Below the pieces are notes generated by a model. The model was not told the DNA's origin, searched no databases, and saw only the letters and a program-made list of their open reading frames with translations. A DNA stretch of 64,000 bases from Maratus speciosus (lineage: Eukaryota; Arthropoda; Arachnida; Araneae; Salticidae): positions 1 to 64,000 of the forward strand of contig CAWVRF010001068.1 of the NCBI GenBank assembly GCA_963932465.1, written 5' to 3'. Positions 11,257 to 22,317 of the stretch are shown here, one piece after another; the stretch's first letter is position 1, and each line of letters begins with the position of its first letter. Position numbers and translations under genes: made by a program.

Positions 11257-13156
11257 CAGTACAACCTCGATATCTCGAATCTGTGGGGAACTGAAAATAA
11301 TTCGAGATATAGAGGCTTCGGGTTATCAAGGTTTTGACAAAATTTAATCTCACAAACTGCTTTTTGCTGTAAAAAACAGGATTCATCAAAAACGACACAT
11401 AATCTATTAATAATTAACAAATTACACTTCTCAAAGCCTTAATAATTTCAAAATTGTGTTACACACAAACTTGTTTCGATTAAATAATATCCAATTTGTC
11501 ATTAAGAAACGCAAACAGTTGTTTCGGAAGAAAAAGTTCTTAATTGAAGTCTGCCGTCTCGCAGAATCTTTTTGCAATCGCACAGTCTCCTCTCACATAG
11601 CAATGGTACCAAATGCTGATGTTCTGATATTTTCATTTGATTCAAGAAATCTCCGCAGCAATTAAACTTCCGTCTCAGCTTCTTTCACTGTAATTTTTTC
11701 ATGCTGCTGTTGATCATGTAAGTCTTTTAATTTCTTCATCAGAAATTTCTGCATTAATACTTGAAACAATCTCCTCATCCGTCATAGTGTCGCATGTTTC
11801 AAGCTCATTGTCTACATTCAAGAATTCTTCGAATGAAATCTCAGTGTGACACTCTTTTTTTATCGATTCCCACTGTTCTGGATTCAGTTCTCTTTCTTCA
11901 GTTGCTTGCTTAATGGAATCAACTTCCTCAGTTTCACTGAAAGTAACATATTCTAAAAATTCTGCTATTATGAAACAATTTCTTATTGTTGTTTCTGTAA
12001 CATTTTTCCATGCATAGTGAGCCATTCGCATTGACTGTAAGATGGTGATAGTTGCGCTAGAAGGTTTACCTTCACCGATATTATTCAGAAGTTTCTCACA
12101 ATTTGAGCTCGATAATCAACTTTGAAGCTAAGGATTATCTCCTGGTTGAATGGTTGTCCTGGTTGAAGCTTCGAAATCTTGTTTGGCAGCAAAAATTTAA
12201 GTGATATTTTTTAGCGTTGGAAGATTAGAGTGGTCTTTACAATTGTCTATGAATAGGAGAATGCGTATTTTACTTTTAGCTATTGTTTTACGGATTCCTG
12301 TCAGCCAATCAGCATTAATTGCGTTTGCCATACAAGACGTTATATTTGATCTGTACAGCATTAGAAATTACTTAATTTTAGCAAAGCACCTTGGATTTTA
12401 GATCGTCCTATCATAAGAGAAGGAAGCTTTCCTGTACCACTTTGATTTGCTGCCAAAAGCACAGCTACACGAAGTTTACTGTTTTCCATGTCAGATTTCT
12501 TCACCTTTAAATGCAGTCGTTTTGTTGGGAAAACATTGGTACAATAATACACTTTCATCTGCGTTAAAAACACATCATCTGCTTTATAGTCCTTTAAAAG
12601 AGAAGGAAGTTCTGAAAGCCACTCTTCACAGGTAGCTAAAAAACCTGATGCACTTTCACAGCAAAGTTTCCAAAAAACGATGTTGTCCAGGCCTCTCACT
12701 GGTCCATTTTTTGAAAACTAATAATTTTTTAGAAAGAAATTCGTGGAGGGTTTCTGCAACAATTACAAGAAAAACGCACTTCCCGGTAGGTTGCTGCGAA
12801 ATTTATAAAGAATATTTTTCTTTAAATAAAAGTGGTGTTCAAAAAACGGACTGAGTGGGAGCCCTGTGTTGTCCCTTTTTCAGTTTCAAACGCCTTCCAT
12901 TCTTACACTTTAAGTTCTTTGTATCAACAAAGCGATAAAAGAATGTGAAACCAGCATCCAGATCAAATTCTACAGCTGACAATAGCCAAAAGTAAAAAGT
13001 CGAACTAATTTCTGTGGAAAAAATTTCGACATATCAAGGGTTTTGAAAAATATTTTTCGAGATAAATATGGAAAATACATAACAATTTTGATGAAAATGC
13101 AGGGGAAATTTCATTTTTCGAGATATTGAGGGTTTCGAGATATCGAGGTCCGACTG
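11257..13156 (-). mobile_element. Tigger (pogo superfamily) DNA transposon, full length but dead
   Basis: A 1.9-kb element bounded by TA duplications (11255-11256 and 13157-13158). The left end is CAGTACAACCTCGATATCTC and the right end, inverted, is CAGTCGGACCTCGATATCTC; both continue with further CGAGATAT-type words. It contains a decayed Tigger transposase on the minus strand. CAG ends, TA target sites and the transposase type agree, so the classification is firm. Confidence 0.88.
11714..12699 (-). pseudogene. Tigger transposase pseudogene
   Basis: The minus strand encodes fragments of a DDE (Tigger/CENP-B-related) transposase. 12699-12361 gives the segment with EEWLSELPSLLKDYKADDVF, then FPTKRLHLKVKK, LRVAVLLAANQSGTGKLPSL and MIGRSK. 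A frameshifted middle segment follows, including FIDNCKDHSNLP and a KLQPGQP-like turn. 12031-11714 then gives the C-terminal part with AHYAWKNVTETTIRNCF and an acidic tail. The position that should hold the first catalytic Asp-Glu pair reads LTQMKVYY, so a catalytic residue is lost in addition to the frameshifts. The N-terminal DNA-binding part (12700-13050) is too decayed to translate. Confidence 0.85.
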
Positions 13157-13256
13157 TATATACATCATACAAACATCATGCACAATATGTATAAGCCAAA
13201 TGCTCATATATGAGCCATATAAGTAATATTTATATCATATATCAGTCATATAGATC

Positions 13257-14438
13257 ATTAAACAAAAACATAATTTACAGAACAAAAAAAAAAAATTATT
13301 TTACACATTGTTTATGCTCGAGAAGGGATAGATACAGCAGATTCGCTCAAATCCGCACAGCTTGGGACCAAAGGTTGTGTAGATTTTAGAATTTTGTGGA
13401 TTTCTGGTTTGTTTACATTTTTTAGACAATAATTTGAATGTAATAATGCAATCAAATGTATAATGAATGTTTGCAATACAGCAAAATATTAAAATAATTA
13501 AGTAATAAACTAAAATAATAAAAAGTCAGATAATTTAAAAAATGATTAAATTATTAAAAGTAAAGGTCAAATAAATAGTAATTAATAATGTATAATTAAA
13601 ATTGCATAATAAAAATGAGATACATTTTCCTTGAATCATTCAATGATACTTCCCTCATAAAGGTACCCTATTAACATAAAAATCAAAAAGTAAGGAAGAT
13701 TTATTTCAGGTTTGCCAGTGTTAATAACTATAGAAAAAAAATTGATTAATACATATATATATTTGGTAAAAAGGCTGATTAGCAGTGATATCAACAATAT
13801 CCTTTTTTTTTCAGTGATAAATTTATATTTCCTTCATGAAAAACAACGAGTTTAGTCTCATCATATTATCAAGAATTACATATTAAAATACATACGAAAT
13901 GATATAAAACTAAAAAATCCTGTTACTTTGCCTCTACAGCTTAACTGAAATTTTCATTGTTTACATCTGCGATGATGTGCAGATTTTAGGCGGTTGCAGA
14001 TTTGAGGGAGTCCTGTATTATAATTTTTCTTCAGCTGCTTCTACAGTTAATGTTAAAGTCTTGCAAAAAATATGTTTAAACCAAATGAATTTTTAAAAAT
14101 AAAATTCGAACAATAGGATACTTAAACTACCCTAAAAACTTAAATTACAAAGATACATGGAAAATGCAAACCTTTATAAAAGTTTCAGCTTTATTTCCAT
14201 TTCATTCGAATGGAATGTAAGTTTTTAGATTAGTTTAAGTATCATATTGTTCAAATTTTATTTTTATTTCTTTAAGATCAATTGGTTTAAACGTATTTGT
14301 TGCAAAACTTTAACATTTACTGTAGAAGCAGCTGAAGAAAAATTCTAATATCTATCACTTCTTGGGACTATACAATGCATGAAATGAGGGGGTTTTTTTT
14401 GTTGTTGTTGTTGTTTTGCAAATTATGTTTTTTTTAAT
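13257..14438. mobile_element. Foldback element, copy A, with nested MITE
   Basis: Long inverted arms: the outer ends ATTAAACAAAAACATAATTT (13257) and AAATTATGTTTTTTTTAAT (ending 14438) are mirrored. The arms continue through CTTCAGCTGCTTCTACAG and its mirror CTGTAGAAGCAGCTGAAG, and meet near 14190. The left arm is interrupted by a pogo-type MITE at 13335-14015. Without that insertion the element is about 500 bp and matches copy B at 27475-28084. It is non-coding. Transcribed, it would form a long hairpin. Confidence 0.75.
13335..14015. mobile_element. Pogo/Tigger-type MITE, copy 3 (nested)
   Basis: A 681-bp element starting CAGCAGATTCGCTCAAATCC and ending AGATTTGAGGGAGTCCTG, with TA on both sides. 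It lies inside the left arm of foldback copy A. Copy B of the foldback has the uninterrupted site, reading GATATTAAG where this copy has GATA, element, TATTATAA. That directly shows a TA-duplicating insertion. Relative to copies 1 and 2 it is in reverse orientation. Confidence 0.82.
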
Positions 14439-14834
14439 ATGTCAAGTTTTATAACTAGTGCAATTCAGAGGAACTCATTACAAAATTAATAGAGGATGTT
14501 ATAATTAGGGTTGGATATATAGGGTATTGCATCACAATTTGTGATGTAACTAAAATCCATAATAAAAACAAAAAATTCAAATTTACTTAAATTTGGTTAT
14601 CCAATTTTCCACTGGTAGTGGTCTCTATGAATGCAAAAGTAAATTGTGTTGCATGTTTGCTGGTTATTTATGCTACTATGAACGGCAATTCTGCGGCATT
14701 GAAACATTTCACCTCTGAACTGGGAAGGCCGGTGAGTGAATTAATTTCTTTTCACCAGTCTCTGACAGAGGAGTTAATTAATGGTAATATTAAAGAAAGT
14801 TGAAATCTTTTTGAACTGCTTAAAAAAATATATA
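14439..14834. repeat. Shared 3' flank of the foldback repeat family, copy A
   Basis: Sequence after the foldback arm matches the sequence after copy B (28085-28440) for about 250 bp. Shared blocks include TATGTCAAGTTTT, AAATTAATAGAG, GGTATTGCATCACAAT and TATGAATG.AAA.GTAAATTG. The repeated unit is therefore larger than the hairpin itself. No coding function recognised. Confidence 0.55.
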
Positions 14835-14945
14835 CCGTATTTTCGGGCGTATGAGCCGCGGCGCATACGACTTTAAAAGTATAAAATATCGTAAGTGCGG
14901 CTCTTACGGCAGGGCGGCGGGTACCATGATTTTTTTTTTCTTTAC

Positions 14946-15171
14946 GGAACAACTTGCGTATTCGTCCGGAGTCCGCCATCTTGTTTCTTCCGCCATCTTG
15001 TTTATTTGTTGGTCATTTATAACCATTTTATGCTTAATTTTTGAAAATTTAGAGATTAAATATAAACAACAAAAATAAATAAATAAATAAATCCAAATGA
15101 AGAAATTTAAAATAGGCAAGGATCGCAAAGAAACAAGATGGCGGACTCCGGGCGAATACGTAAGTTGTTCC
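14946..15171. repeat. 43-bp inverted repeat inside the pogo 5' region
   Basis: 14946-14988 and 15129-15171 are inverted copies with two mismatches over 43 bases, separated by 140 bp. Both contain GATGGCGGACTCCGG-type sequence or its complement. A separate near-perfect 22-bp palindrome (CGTATG ... GCCGCGGC ... CATACG) lies at 14848-14869. These may be subterminal transposase-binding or hairpin structures. Confidence 0.8.
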
Positions 15172-15630
15172 AATTTTTTTCCCATAATAGCAATATTTTA
15201 TGACACCTGTTTTTTCTATTATTATTATTGTTGCACCATTATATCGCCTTTGATCAACTGTCACATGCTCTCGGGTTGATTCCAAAATATTAGAAATCGT
15301 CTCCGAAATCCAGATGTTTGTGTATAATCAGCTTTTGATGGATAATGTGTTACGTTATGCAGAAAGAAACCGTGCATGATTTCGAGTCATCACTGGAAAG
15401 AACTAGAACACGCGAGAACTCTCTCGTCTCCCAGAAGAAGGGAGGAAGCTGACCTCAGGCTGTGCCTTGTTCCTATTGGCCGAATACAGTTGCGCCTGCC
15501 TCTGATTGCACAGTTCTTAAACGTTTCATTTTTGCTCTTAGAAACTAGAATCATTTTATTATACTATTAAGTGTTCTCCTCTACGTCTGATCTGCAATTT
15601 ACAAATTTTGATATTTTTTAAATAGTAAAA

Positions 15631-16227
15631 ATGGCTCCCAAGAAGCTGAAAAGTTACACTGCTGCATTTAAGCTTTCAGTTATCCATAAGGCCGAGAGCA
15701 TCGGTAATCGTGCTGCAGGGAGAGAATTTGGAGTGGATGAACGTTGTGTTCGACGATGGAGATCTGATAAATCTGTGCTGGAGAAAATGCCCAAAGCTCA
15801 GAGAGCACGAAGGAGTGGCGTTGTTGCCTGGCCAATTCTTGAAAGTAATTTAGCCAAGTGGGTGAAGGAACAACGCAATAAAGGCATTCCAATTTCGGCA
15901 GTTCAGATTCGATTACATGCTAGAAGTTTGGCCGCTAACATGGGACTAGTTAATTTCAAAGGTGGTCCCAATTGGTGTTTCAGATTTATGTCGCGGAACG
16001 ATTTGTCCATGCGAATTCGGACTACTGTTGGACAAGAATTGCCCCTAGATTGGAAAGAAAAGAAATCTGCTTTCTTAAAATATGTCAATGACATAATTAG
16101 TGAAAAAAAATTTTCTACTGCACAAATTATAAATATGGATGAAGTTCCACTTACTTTTGACTGCCCACCCAGTAGAACAGTAAATACTACTGGGGAAAAA
16201 AACCATAAATATAGTTACAACGGGTAA
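15631..16227 (+). pseudogene. Pogo-like transposase, frameshifted and truncated
   Basis: The ORF starts at a good context ATG (AAAATGG). It has an N-terminal helix-turn-helix of the Brinker/pogo type (KSYTAAFKLSVIHKAE through RAAGREFGVDERCVRRWR, residues about 7-47). A CENP-B-type second DNA-binding domain follows (LAKWVKEQRNKGIPISAVQI, about 73-140, with WCFRFMSRNDLSMR). The start of the DDE catalytic domain has INMDEVPLTFD, whose Asp is the first catalytic residue (about 168). The frame breaks in an A-run at about 16194-16202. Transposase sequence continues in another frame to about 16380 (SFTCVLACAANGEKLKPLLIF, then NEKGWMSEEIMLQWEE) and then ends, so the remaining catalytic residues are gone. 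It is inactive. Confidence 0.85.
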
Positions 16228-16410
16228 TGAAAAGACGTCTTTTACCTGTGTATTAGCTTGCGCCGCTAATGGAGAAAAATTAAAACCATTACTGATATTT
16301 AGGCGTAAAACTATACCAAAAGCAAAATTTCCTTCGGACATCGTAATTCGATGTAATGAAAAAGGCTGGATGTCCGAGGAAATAATGTTACAGTGGGAAG
16401 AGTCCCATAT

Positions 16411-18699
16411 CCTGTGCCGAAAGATTTGGCGATTTTTTTGGCGCACTTTGTTTGGCGATAAATGTTTCGATCTGGTTTAAGTTTGTTCGTCGGATTTCGG
16501 ATCGTTCGAACGGCTTTAGGGTTGCTTTTGTGTCAGTTATTGGTTTTTCAAAATGGGGTTGTGTCAGTTACTGAAGTTATTCACCATATTTATAAAAAAC
16601 ATTTATTTTTAATAATACAATATATAATTTTTCAAAATTTTGTCAACAGTAATTTTTAAATGTATCTCTACCACACATTCAAAAAAAAAAAAAAAAAAAA
16701 AAGTGTAGAATGGATTTAAAATTTTGTAATAGTGATTTGAACACTAATTTTTAATGTGTCAGTTACTGGGGGTTTCACCCTAAATCAAGTAATAAAGAAA
16801 TTTAAACAGATTATTAAATAGAACATAAATTTGTTTTTAATACTTTTTCCATTTTAAAATTTTAAACTATGTATGCATATATAACCGAAAGTTATTTTCT
16901 TTATTGGAAAAAAAACTTGGTATTCGACTGCCGAATATTTGGTATTTGGTTATTTGGCCAAATCACTATTTGTCCCATCCCTAATTACAAGTTCTTTGAT
17001 TCATTACTGTTTATTGATTATTTTTAGATAAGGCAGGGAGGGGGGGGGGGGGGTTGGCACATTACAGTTACATAAAATATATTTTTGGAAACCTTTGGCA
17101 TGCAAATGTGAAAAGGTTTGCCATCCCTGAACTATTATTTATAATTGCATTACATTTAACTATTCACTCTCACAATTTTAAACAATTAATTTTAATATCA
17201 ACATTTTTATTAGTTTGTGGGCTAAACCTTAAAATTCAGGCACGCTACACCTGCTGAAATCCCAACCCCCAGGCATGTAAAATTGTTTTATGTTTTTAAA
17301 TTTACGTATCCAAGGACTACATAAAATATTGGCATTAAAATATTATTTAAAAATGGAAATGCTTGCATTTTTTTTTTTTTTTAATATATATATATACTAC
17401 CTTCCAATATATTTCAATTTAACCTTAAAAAAATATACTGTTTATTCTCCAAACAGAAATTTTTATGAGTTATAAATTATATATGTTTTCCGAAATTGAG
17501 ATTATACACTGTGCTGTAAGCGGGTGATGCTGCCCGCCACAAAATTGAATAATTTGAATTTAAATAGCCCTTTCTTTAAGTATCTCAATCAAAAAATTTA
17601 AACATAATATCACATTAGAACTGATAGTAGATAGATAGACACATTCACACACATATGGTGTTATATAGTAACAGAATATAAGAAAAGAGATTAGAGATAG
17701 AAAAAAATAGTTGTAAATAGAGTTGTAAATAATAAATAAAATAAAACAAAAGATTTTTTTTTCACTCATCATTACAGTTGAAGTAAAAAGATTTAATAAG
17801 AAACAATAACACAAACCAAAACATTTTATTTCAATTTCTAATCGTTGTTTCTAATATTTACTATGTGGAAAAAAAAGTTGCTACTGGCAAAGAAAAAAAA
17901 AATTCTGTTAACATAATTTGCACCTGACTAACATAAAAGTACCACATTATTCATTTTTTATGCAAGCTGACAATTGTAAAATCAAATACCCACAGACATA
18001 TAAATTGAAAATTTTATTTAATAACAGCATTTATGGACTTTAACTGAAAATTTACCTTACTCAAAGTTAAATCATGCTTGAAAAGAGTTGAGTCCTGCTG
18101 AGTCCAACTTTTATTCAATCAATAATGATATCTATCTACAAAACAGTTGTTTTTCCAAAGACAAGAAGCTTGTATCTACTGGGAGAAAAAGACGGAAAAA
18201 AAATGAGTGGATCCAGTATAATCTTATTTTAAAGCAATTTTAAAATGCATGAATTTTGCAAATATTGTGATTACTTTAACTCATGCACACACACATAAAA
18301 AAATAACAACATTAGATTAATTTGTCCAATTCACCATTTTTTCTTCTCTGACCGAGAATCAAGTATTGATCGATTCTCGATTGTCTTGTTCACAAAAGAA
18401 ATTAGCAACGGATAAATGTGCTTTCCACAACCAATGTTTTATGTGCATTGTACTATAAAAGAACATAAAGCTACTCAGTAATGTAATGATTGTGTTGACT
18501 CTAGGCCAATTTGGCAGGGGTCGGCAGCCCTTTATGCACCTAGTGGCCCATTTTAATTATTTTATATCTATTGATTATAAGAAATATTAATTTAATTATT
18601 TGGTTGCAGGGAAGTAACGTGAAATATATCAGATGCATGAAACAAAAATCAAGATACTCATCCATAGATCTATCACATAAAAAAAAAAAAAAACCTTGA
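16411..18699. other. Non-coding spacer with hAT-like end fragments
   Basis: No gene recognised. Two short segments look like ends of hAT transposons: the GGCCAAAT...TTTGTCCCATCCCTAAT region (about 16957-16986) and CAGGGGTCGGCAGCCC (about 18515-18530). Neither has an identified partner end. Homopolymer runs occur at about 16680-16702 (A), 17037-17053 (G) and 18680-18693 (A). Confidence 0.4.
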
Positions 18700-19650
18700 T
18701 AGTTTTGCCAGTACTAAGTCAAAGGGAAAAATTCAGAAATTCACCAACTGTTCATGTAAAAGAAAATCATGAAATTTGCAGATTAGACGCAAGAAAGATC
18801 TGCAAAATTCTGCAAAAATGAAAAAAAAAACTGCGAATTTCACCAATCGGTCATGAGGAAATAAAAAAAAATGCAAAATTTGACAACTGGTAGAGATAAA
18901 ATATTGTGAAATTCATCAATTGGTTGCAAAAAAAAAAAAGCGAAAATTGTCATTTACTGGTCAGAAAAAATCACGGATTTGCCAGTCGATCCTCAGAAAA
19001 AAATTGAGAAATACTTCAGTTGGTTGCTTTAAAATATTGCAAAATTTGCCAATCTGTCACAGGAAAAAAATCATGAAATTCATCAGTCTATCGTTAGAAA
19101 TATTGAAAAATCAGGGGTCGATCCAGACAAAATTTGGGGGCCTATTTAGGGCCCCTTCACAAAAATAAATTTAATAAAATGGGCCCCTTCACAAAAATAA
19201 ACTTAATAAAACAGGCCCCTTCACAAAATTCCTTTTAATAAAATAGACCCTCTATGTAACATTCTTTTTCATAAAAACTGTTTTAAAATGTGTAATTTGT
19301 AAATAAAACCACGTCACGAAAAACAAAAACTTTAGCAAAGGGATTTAAAGTATGTTTTTGTTCATAAATTCTGGGTTCGAATTTTAGAACTGGATTTCAA
19401 CTTTCGTTACAAAATGTTATTTTTCACAAAAATAACTTCTACTTTACACAAAATGGGCCCCAAGAATAAAAGTCTGAATCGACCCCTGAAAATTCATCAG
19501 TTATTTGTAGAAAAAAAAATGAGAGATTGCTCGATAGGTCGTGGGGAAAATCACAAAATTCGTCAGTTTATCAGGGGGTAAGGGGAGGGATCACAAAATT
19601 CAATCGGTCACTGAAAAATATCACAAAATTCTACTGATAAAAGGTAACTT
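18700..19650. repeat. Degenerate ~33-bp minisatellite, block 1
   Basis: Tandem units of about 32-35 bp. The loose consensus has two conserved cores: an A-run following GGTCGC or GGTCAT, then a GAAATT/TTTG core with TCGTCA or TCGCCAAT. Individual units are heavily diverged. The block is split by a hAT-type MITE at 19112-19488. ORFs through it are periodic artefacts, not genes. Confidence 0.65.
19112..19488. mobile_element. hAT-like MITE with internal 35-bp repeats
   Basis: 377 bp bounded by CAGGGGTCGATCCAGAC and its inverted counterpart GTCTGAATCGACCCCTG. Inside are about three tandem copies of a unit of about 35 bp containing GGGCCCCTTCACAAAA (19152-19250). A target duplication is not certain because the flanks are A-rich satellite. 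CAGGG-type ends suggest hAT. Confidence 0.65.
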
Positions 19651-20395
19651 TAAACCAGTTCAATTTTTTTTTTCTTTTTGACGAGCTATAAGAGTGCCTT
19701 TTTGAAAACAGTATGGCCTTTTTTAAAAATTACCACCTGATGACATTTTTTTACTAGAATCAACACCAACAGATGCCACCACTTACTCTTGTTATATAAT
19801 AACAATCATATGCAACTTGATTCATGAATTTAATACTCTTTAGAAAGGGGTTATGAAAATATTGAAATAAATTATCTGCAAAATGCATGAGTGACATAAC
19901 TTTACTTAATTACTTGATTGCTTATTTAATTACTAATAATGATACCTAATAATGATAATGTTGTTTAAAAAAATATATATATTAAAATTTTCTTTTAATT
20001 GCATTAAAGGCTTATAATGCTTCATAACATAATGTTACATTATTACACAAAAATAGAAAATAACAAAATTATGTTATTCAAAAGTAAACATCTATTTTTC
20101 TTGATTTAATTTTTTTATACTTTTGGGTTAAACATAATGTCCCCAGAGAATGAATCACCAACCCTGTGGCAGAATGTGTGCGACACCGCGACGAGCGTCG
20201 CAGACGTTTTAGGGCTTCTGCAGACTAAAAACATATAATACACAGCGGGAAAGAAAAAAAAAGAGGGGAAAGCGATATTTTTATGAAAAGCCAAACAGAA
20301 TTCGCTAAGTGAGAACGGGTCTATGGCAGGGACAGTTCGTCTCTGAATTTTCTGAAAATTAAAAAAAAAATCGGTTATCGGCCCGAACATTCAGA
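19651..20395. other. Spacer, nothing recognised
   Basis: AT-rich sequence between minisatellite blocks. A short CpG-richer stretch at 20160-20230 has no recognisable coding content. Confidence 0.4.
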
Positions 20396-21765
20396 AATAA
20401 AAAAGAAATCCCTGAAAAATATAGTGAATTATGACAACTGATTGCAAAATAAAGCCTTTCTCGTCAATCATTCGCAGAAAAAATCGCCAATTTCGCCAAA
20501 GGATTGCTGGGAAAAAAGCAAATTTCGGATTGCGGAAAAAACGCAGATTTCGGCATATGACCGCGGAAAAACACAGAGTGCTGCAAACCACAGCGGGAAA
20601 ACGTAGATTTTGGCAAAGGATCGCAGTAAAACGTGAATTTCAACAAAGAATCGCAGAAAAATAACAAATTTTGTCAAATGATTGCAAAAAAAAAAATGCA
20701 AATTTCTTCAAAAAATTGCGTAAAAAGGGGCAATTTCATGAAATGCAAATTTCGTTAAATTATCTCAGAAAAATGCAGATTTCATCAAATAATTGCAAAA
20801 AAAACCACGGATTTTGTCAAATAATCTCGATTAATCGCTGAATTTGTCAAAGGATCACGTAAAAAATGCGGATTTCGTCAAAGGATCGCAGAAAAACACG
20901 AATTTTGAAAAGGATCTAGGAAAAGCACGAATTTCATCAAAGGATTGCGGTAAAACGCAAATTTCGTCAAAAGGTTGCAATGAAAACGCAAATTTCGTCA
21001 TAAAATCGTAGTAAAAACACAAATTACTTCAAATGATCACAGAAAAAATGCACAGTTCGTCAAAGGATCACGGAAAAAGTGCGAATTTCCTAAAAGACTA
21101 ATAAAAAATGCCAATTTCATCAAAGAATTGCGTAAAAAATGCAATTTTCATGGAATGATCGCGGAAAGAACGTGAATTTCGTCTAAGGGTCATTAATGCA
21201 AATTTAGCTGAAGGATCGTGGGAAAAATGCAAATTTTGCAAAATGATCGCAGAAAAAATGCGAATTTCGTCACAGGATCGCAGAAATCACGCGAATATTG
21301 TAAAAAGATTGTGGTAAAAACACGAATTTCGACAAATGATTGAAGAAAAAATGCGGTTTCGTCAAAATATCACAGAAAAAACATGAAGTTCGCAAAAGTC
21401 TCGCATAAAAAATGCCGTCAAAGAATTGCATATAAAACACATTTTGAGAAATGATCACAGAAAGAATGCAAATTTCGTCTAAGGGCCGTTGAAGAAAAGA
21501 AAGTTTAGTCGAAAGATCGCAAAAAAAATGCAAATTTTGTAAAATGATCGTGGGAAAAAGCGAATTTTGTCTAAGGAACATTGAAATAATTTGAATTTCA
21601 TCACAGGACCACGTAAATAAGGTGTATTTTGTCAAAGGATCGCAAAAAAAAAAAAAAACACGAATTTCTTCAAAGGATCACGAGAAAACGCAAATTTCTT
21701 TAAAAGATCGTGAAAAAAAAGTGAATTTCATAAAAGGATCACAGAAGAAACACAGCGGTCTCTTT
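20396..21765. repeat. Degenerate ~31-33-bp minisatellite, block 2
   Basis: About 40 tandem units, the best ordered part of the family. Each unit carries GGATCGC then an A-run, then CGAATTTCGTCAA. The plus strand is purine-rich. Units differ by substitutions and small indels, which rules out a clean microsatellite. Open frames with repeating FVKGS or SSKD words on plus, and matching ones on minus, are by-products of the period. Confidence 0.7.
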
Positions 21766-22317
21766 AGAAAACAGCTTATACACAAACATCTAGCTTTATT
21801 ATTATAGATATATTTAATCTGAAATAATACATACTGAACTAACTTTTGAAAAATCAAGTTACCCGAACCCAACCAAACACAGAATTAACCCGACCTGCAA
21901 CAAAAGTAATTAGCGCTGGGGGAGAATTCCTCCCCCCCCTTCCCTTCTGCTGAAACATTTCTGGAAATATATTATAGGTGAAAACTGGGAAATTGAGTTA
22001 GTATCCAGTGGCCGGTAGACTCAGTTTCATTAGTAGCCACTTTTTAAAGTTAGTGGCCACTATAATGTTTCAAACTTTCTTGACATCTACATAAACTATA
22101 ATTGTTGTATATATACATATTTTTCTATAAGTCAGAGTTTTATACACACCAATTATTCATGATAAGAATAGGGAAGCAGTCAAAATTCAAGAAAATTACT
22201 TTAAAACCACAGAATCTGTTATATTATTTTTTTTTAGTTTCTTTGTATTTCATATATATATATACCATCAGAGCAGAATATGCTTATAAATGTGATGTAC
22301 ATCGCAAAATATTTCAA
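21766..22317. other. Spacer, nothing recognised
   Basis: AT-rich, with a short C/G-run near 21932-21945. ACCCGAACCC-type words at about 21860-21880 also occur near 61700-62090, but no element boundaries could be drawn. Confidence 0.35.

Larger units (their letters stand above)
14835..16410 (+). mobile_element. Pogo-family transposon, 3'-truncated
   Basis: The left end CCGTATTTTCGGGCGTATGA follows a TA and is the start of a palindrome-rich 5' region. A transposase frame starts at 15631. No inverted copy of the left end could be found downstream, and transposase similarity stops near 16400. The copy is therefore truncated on its 3' side. Confidence 0.65.

Noticed and set aside
20396..21765. 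CRISPR-like array
   Set aside because: Repeats are degenerate tandem units without constant repeat and unique spacer alternation, in a eukaryotic context.
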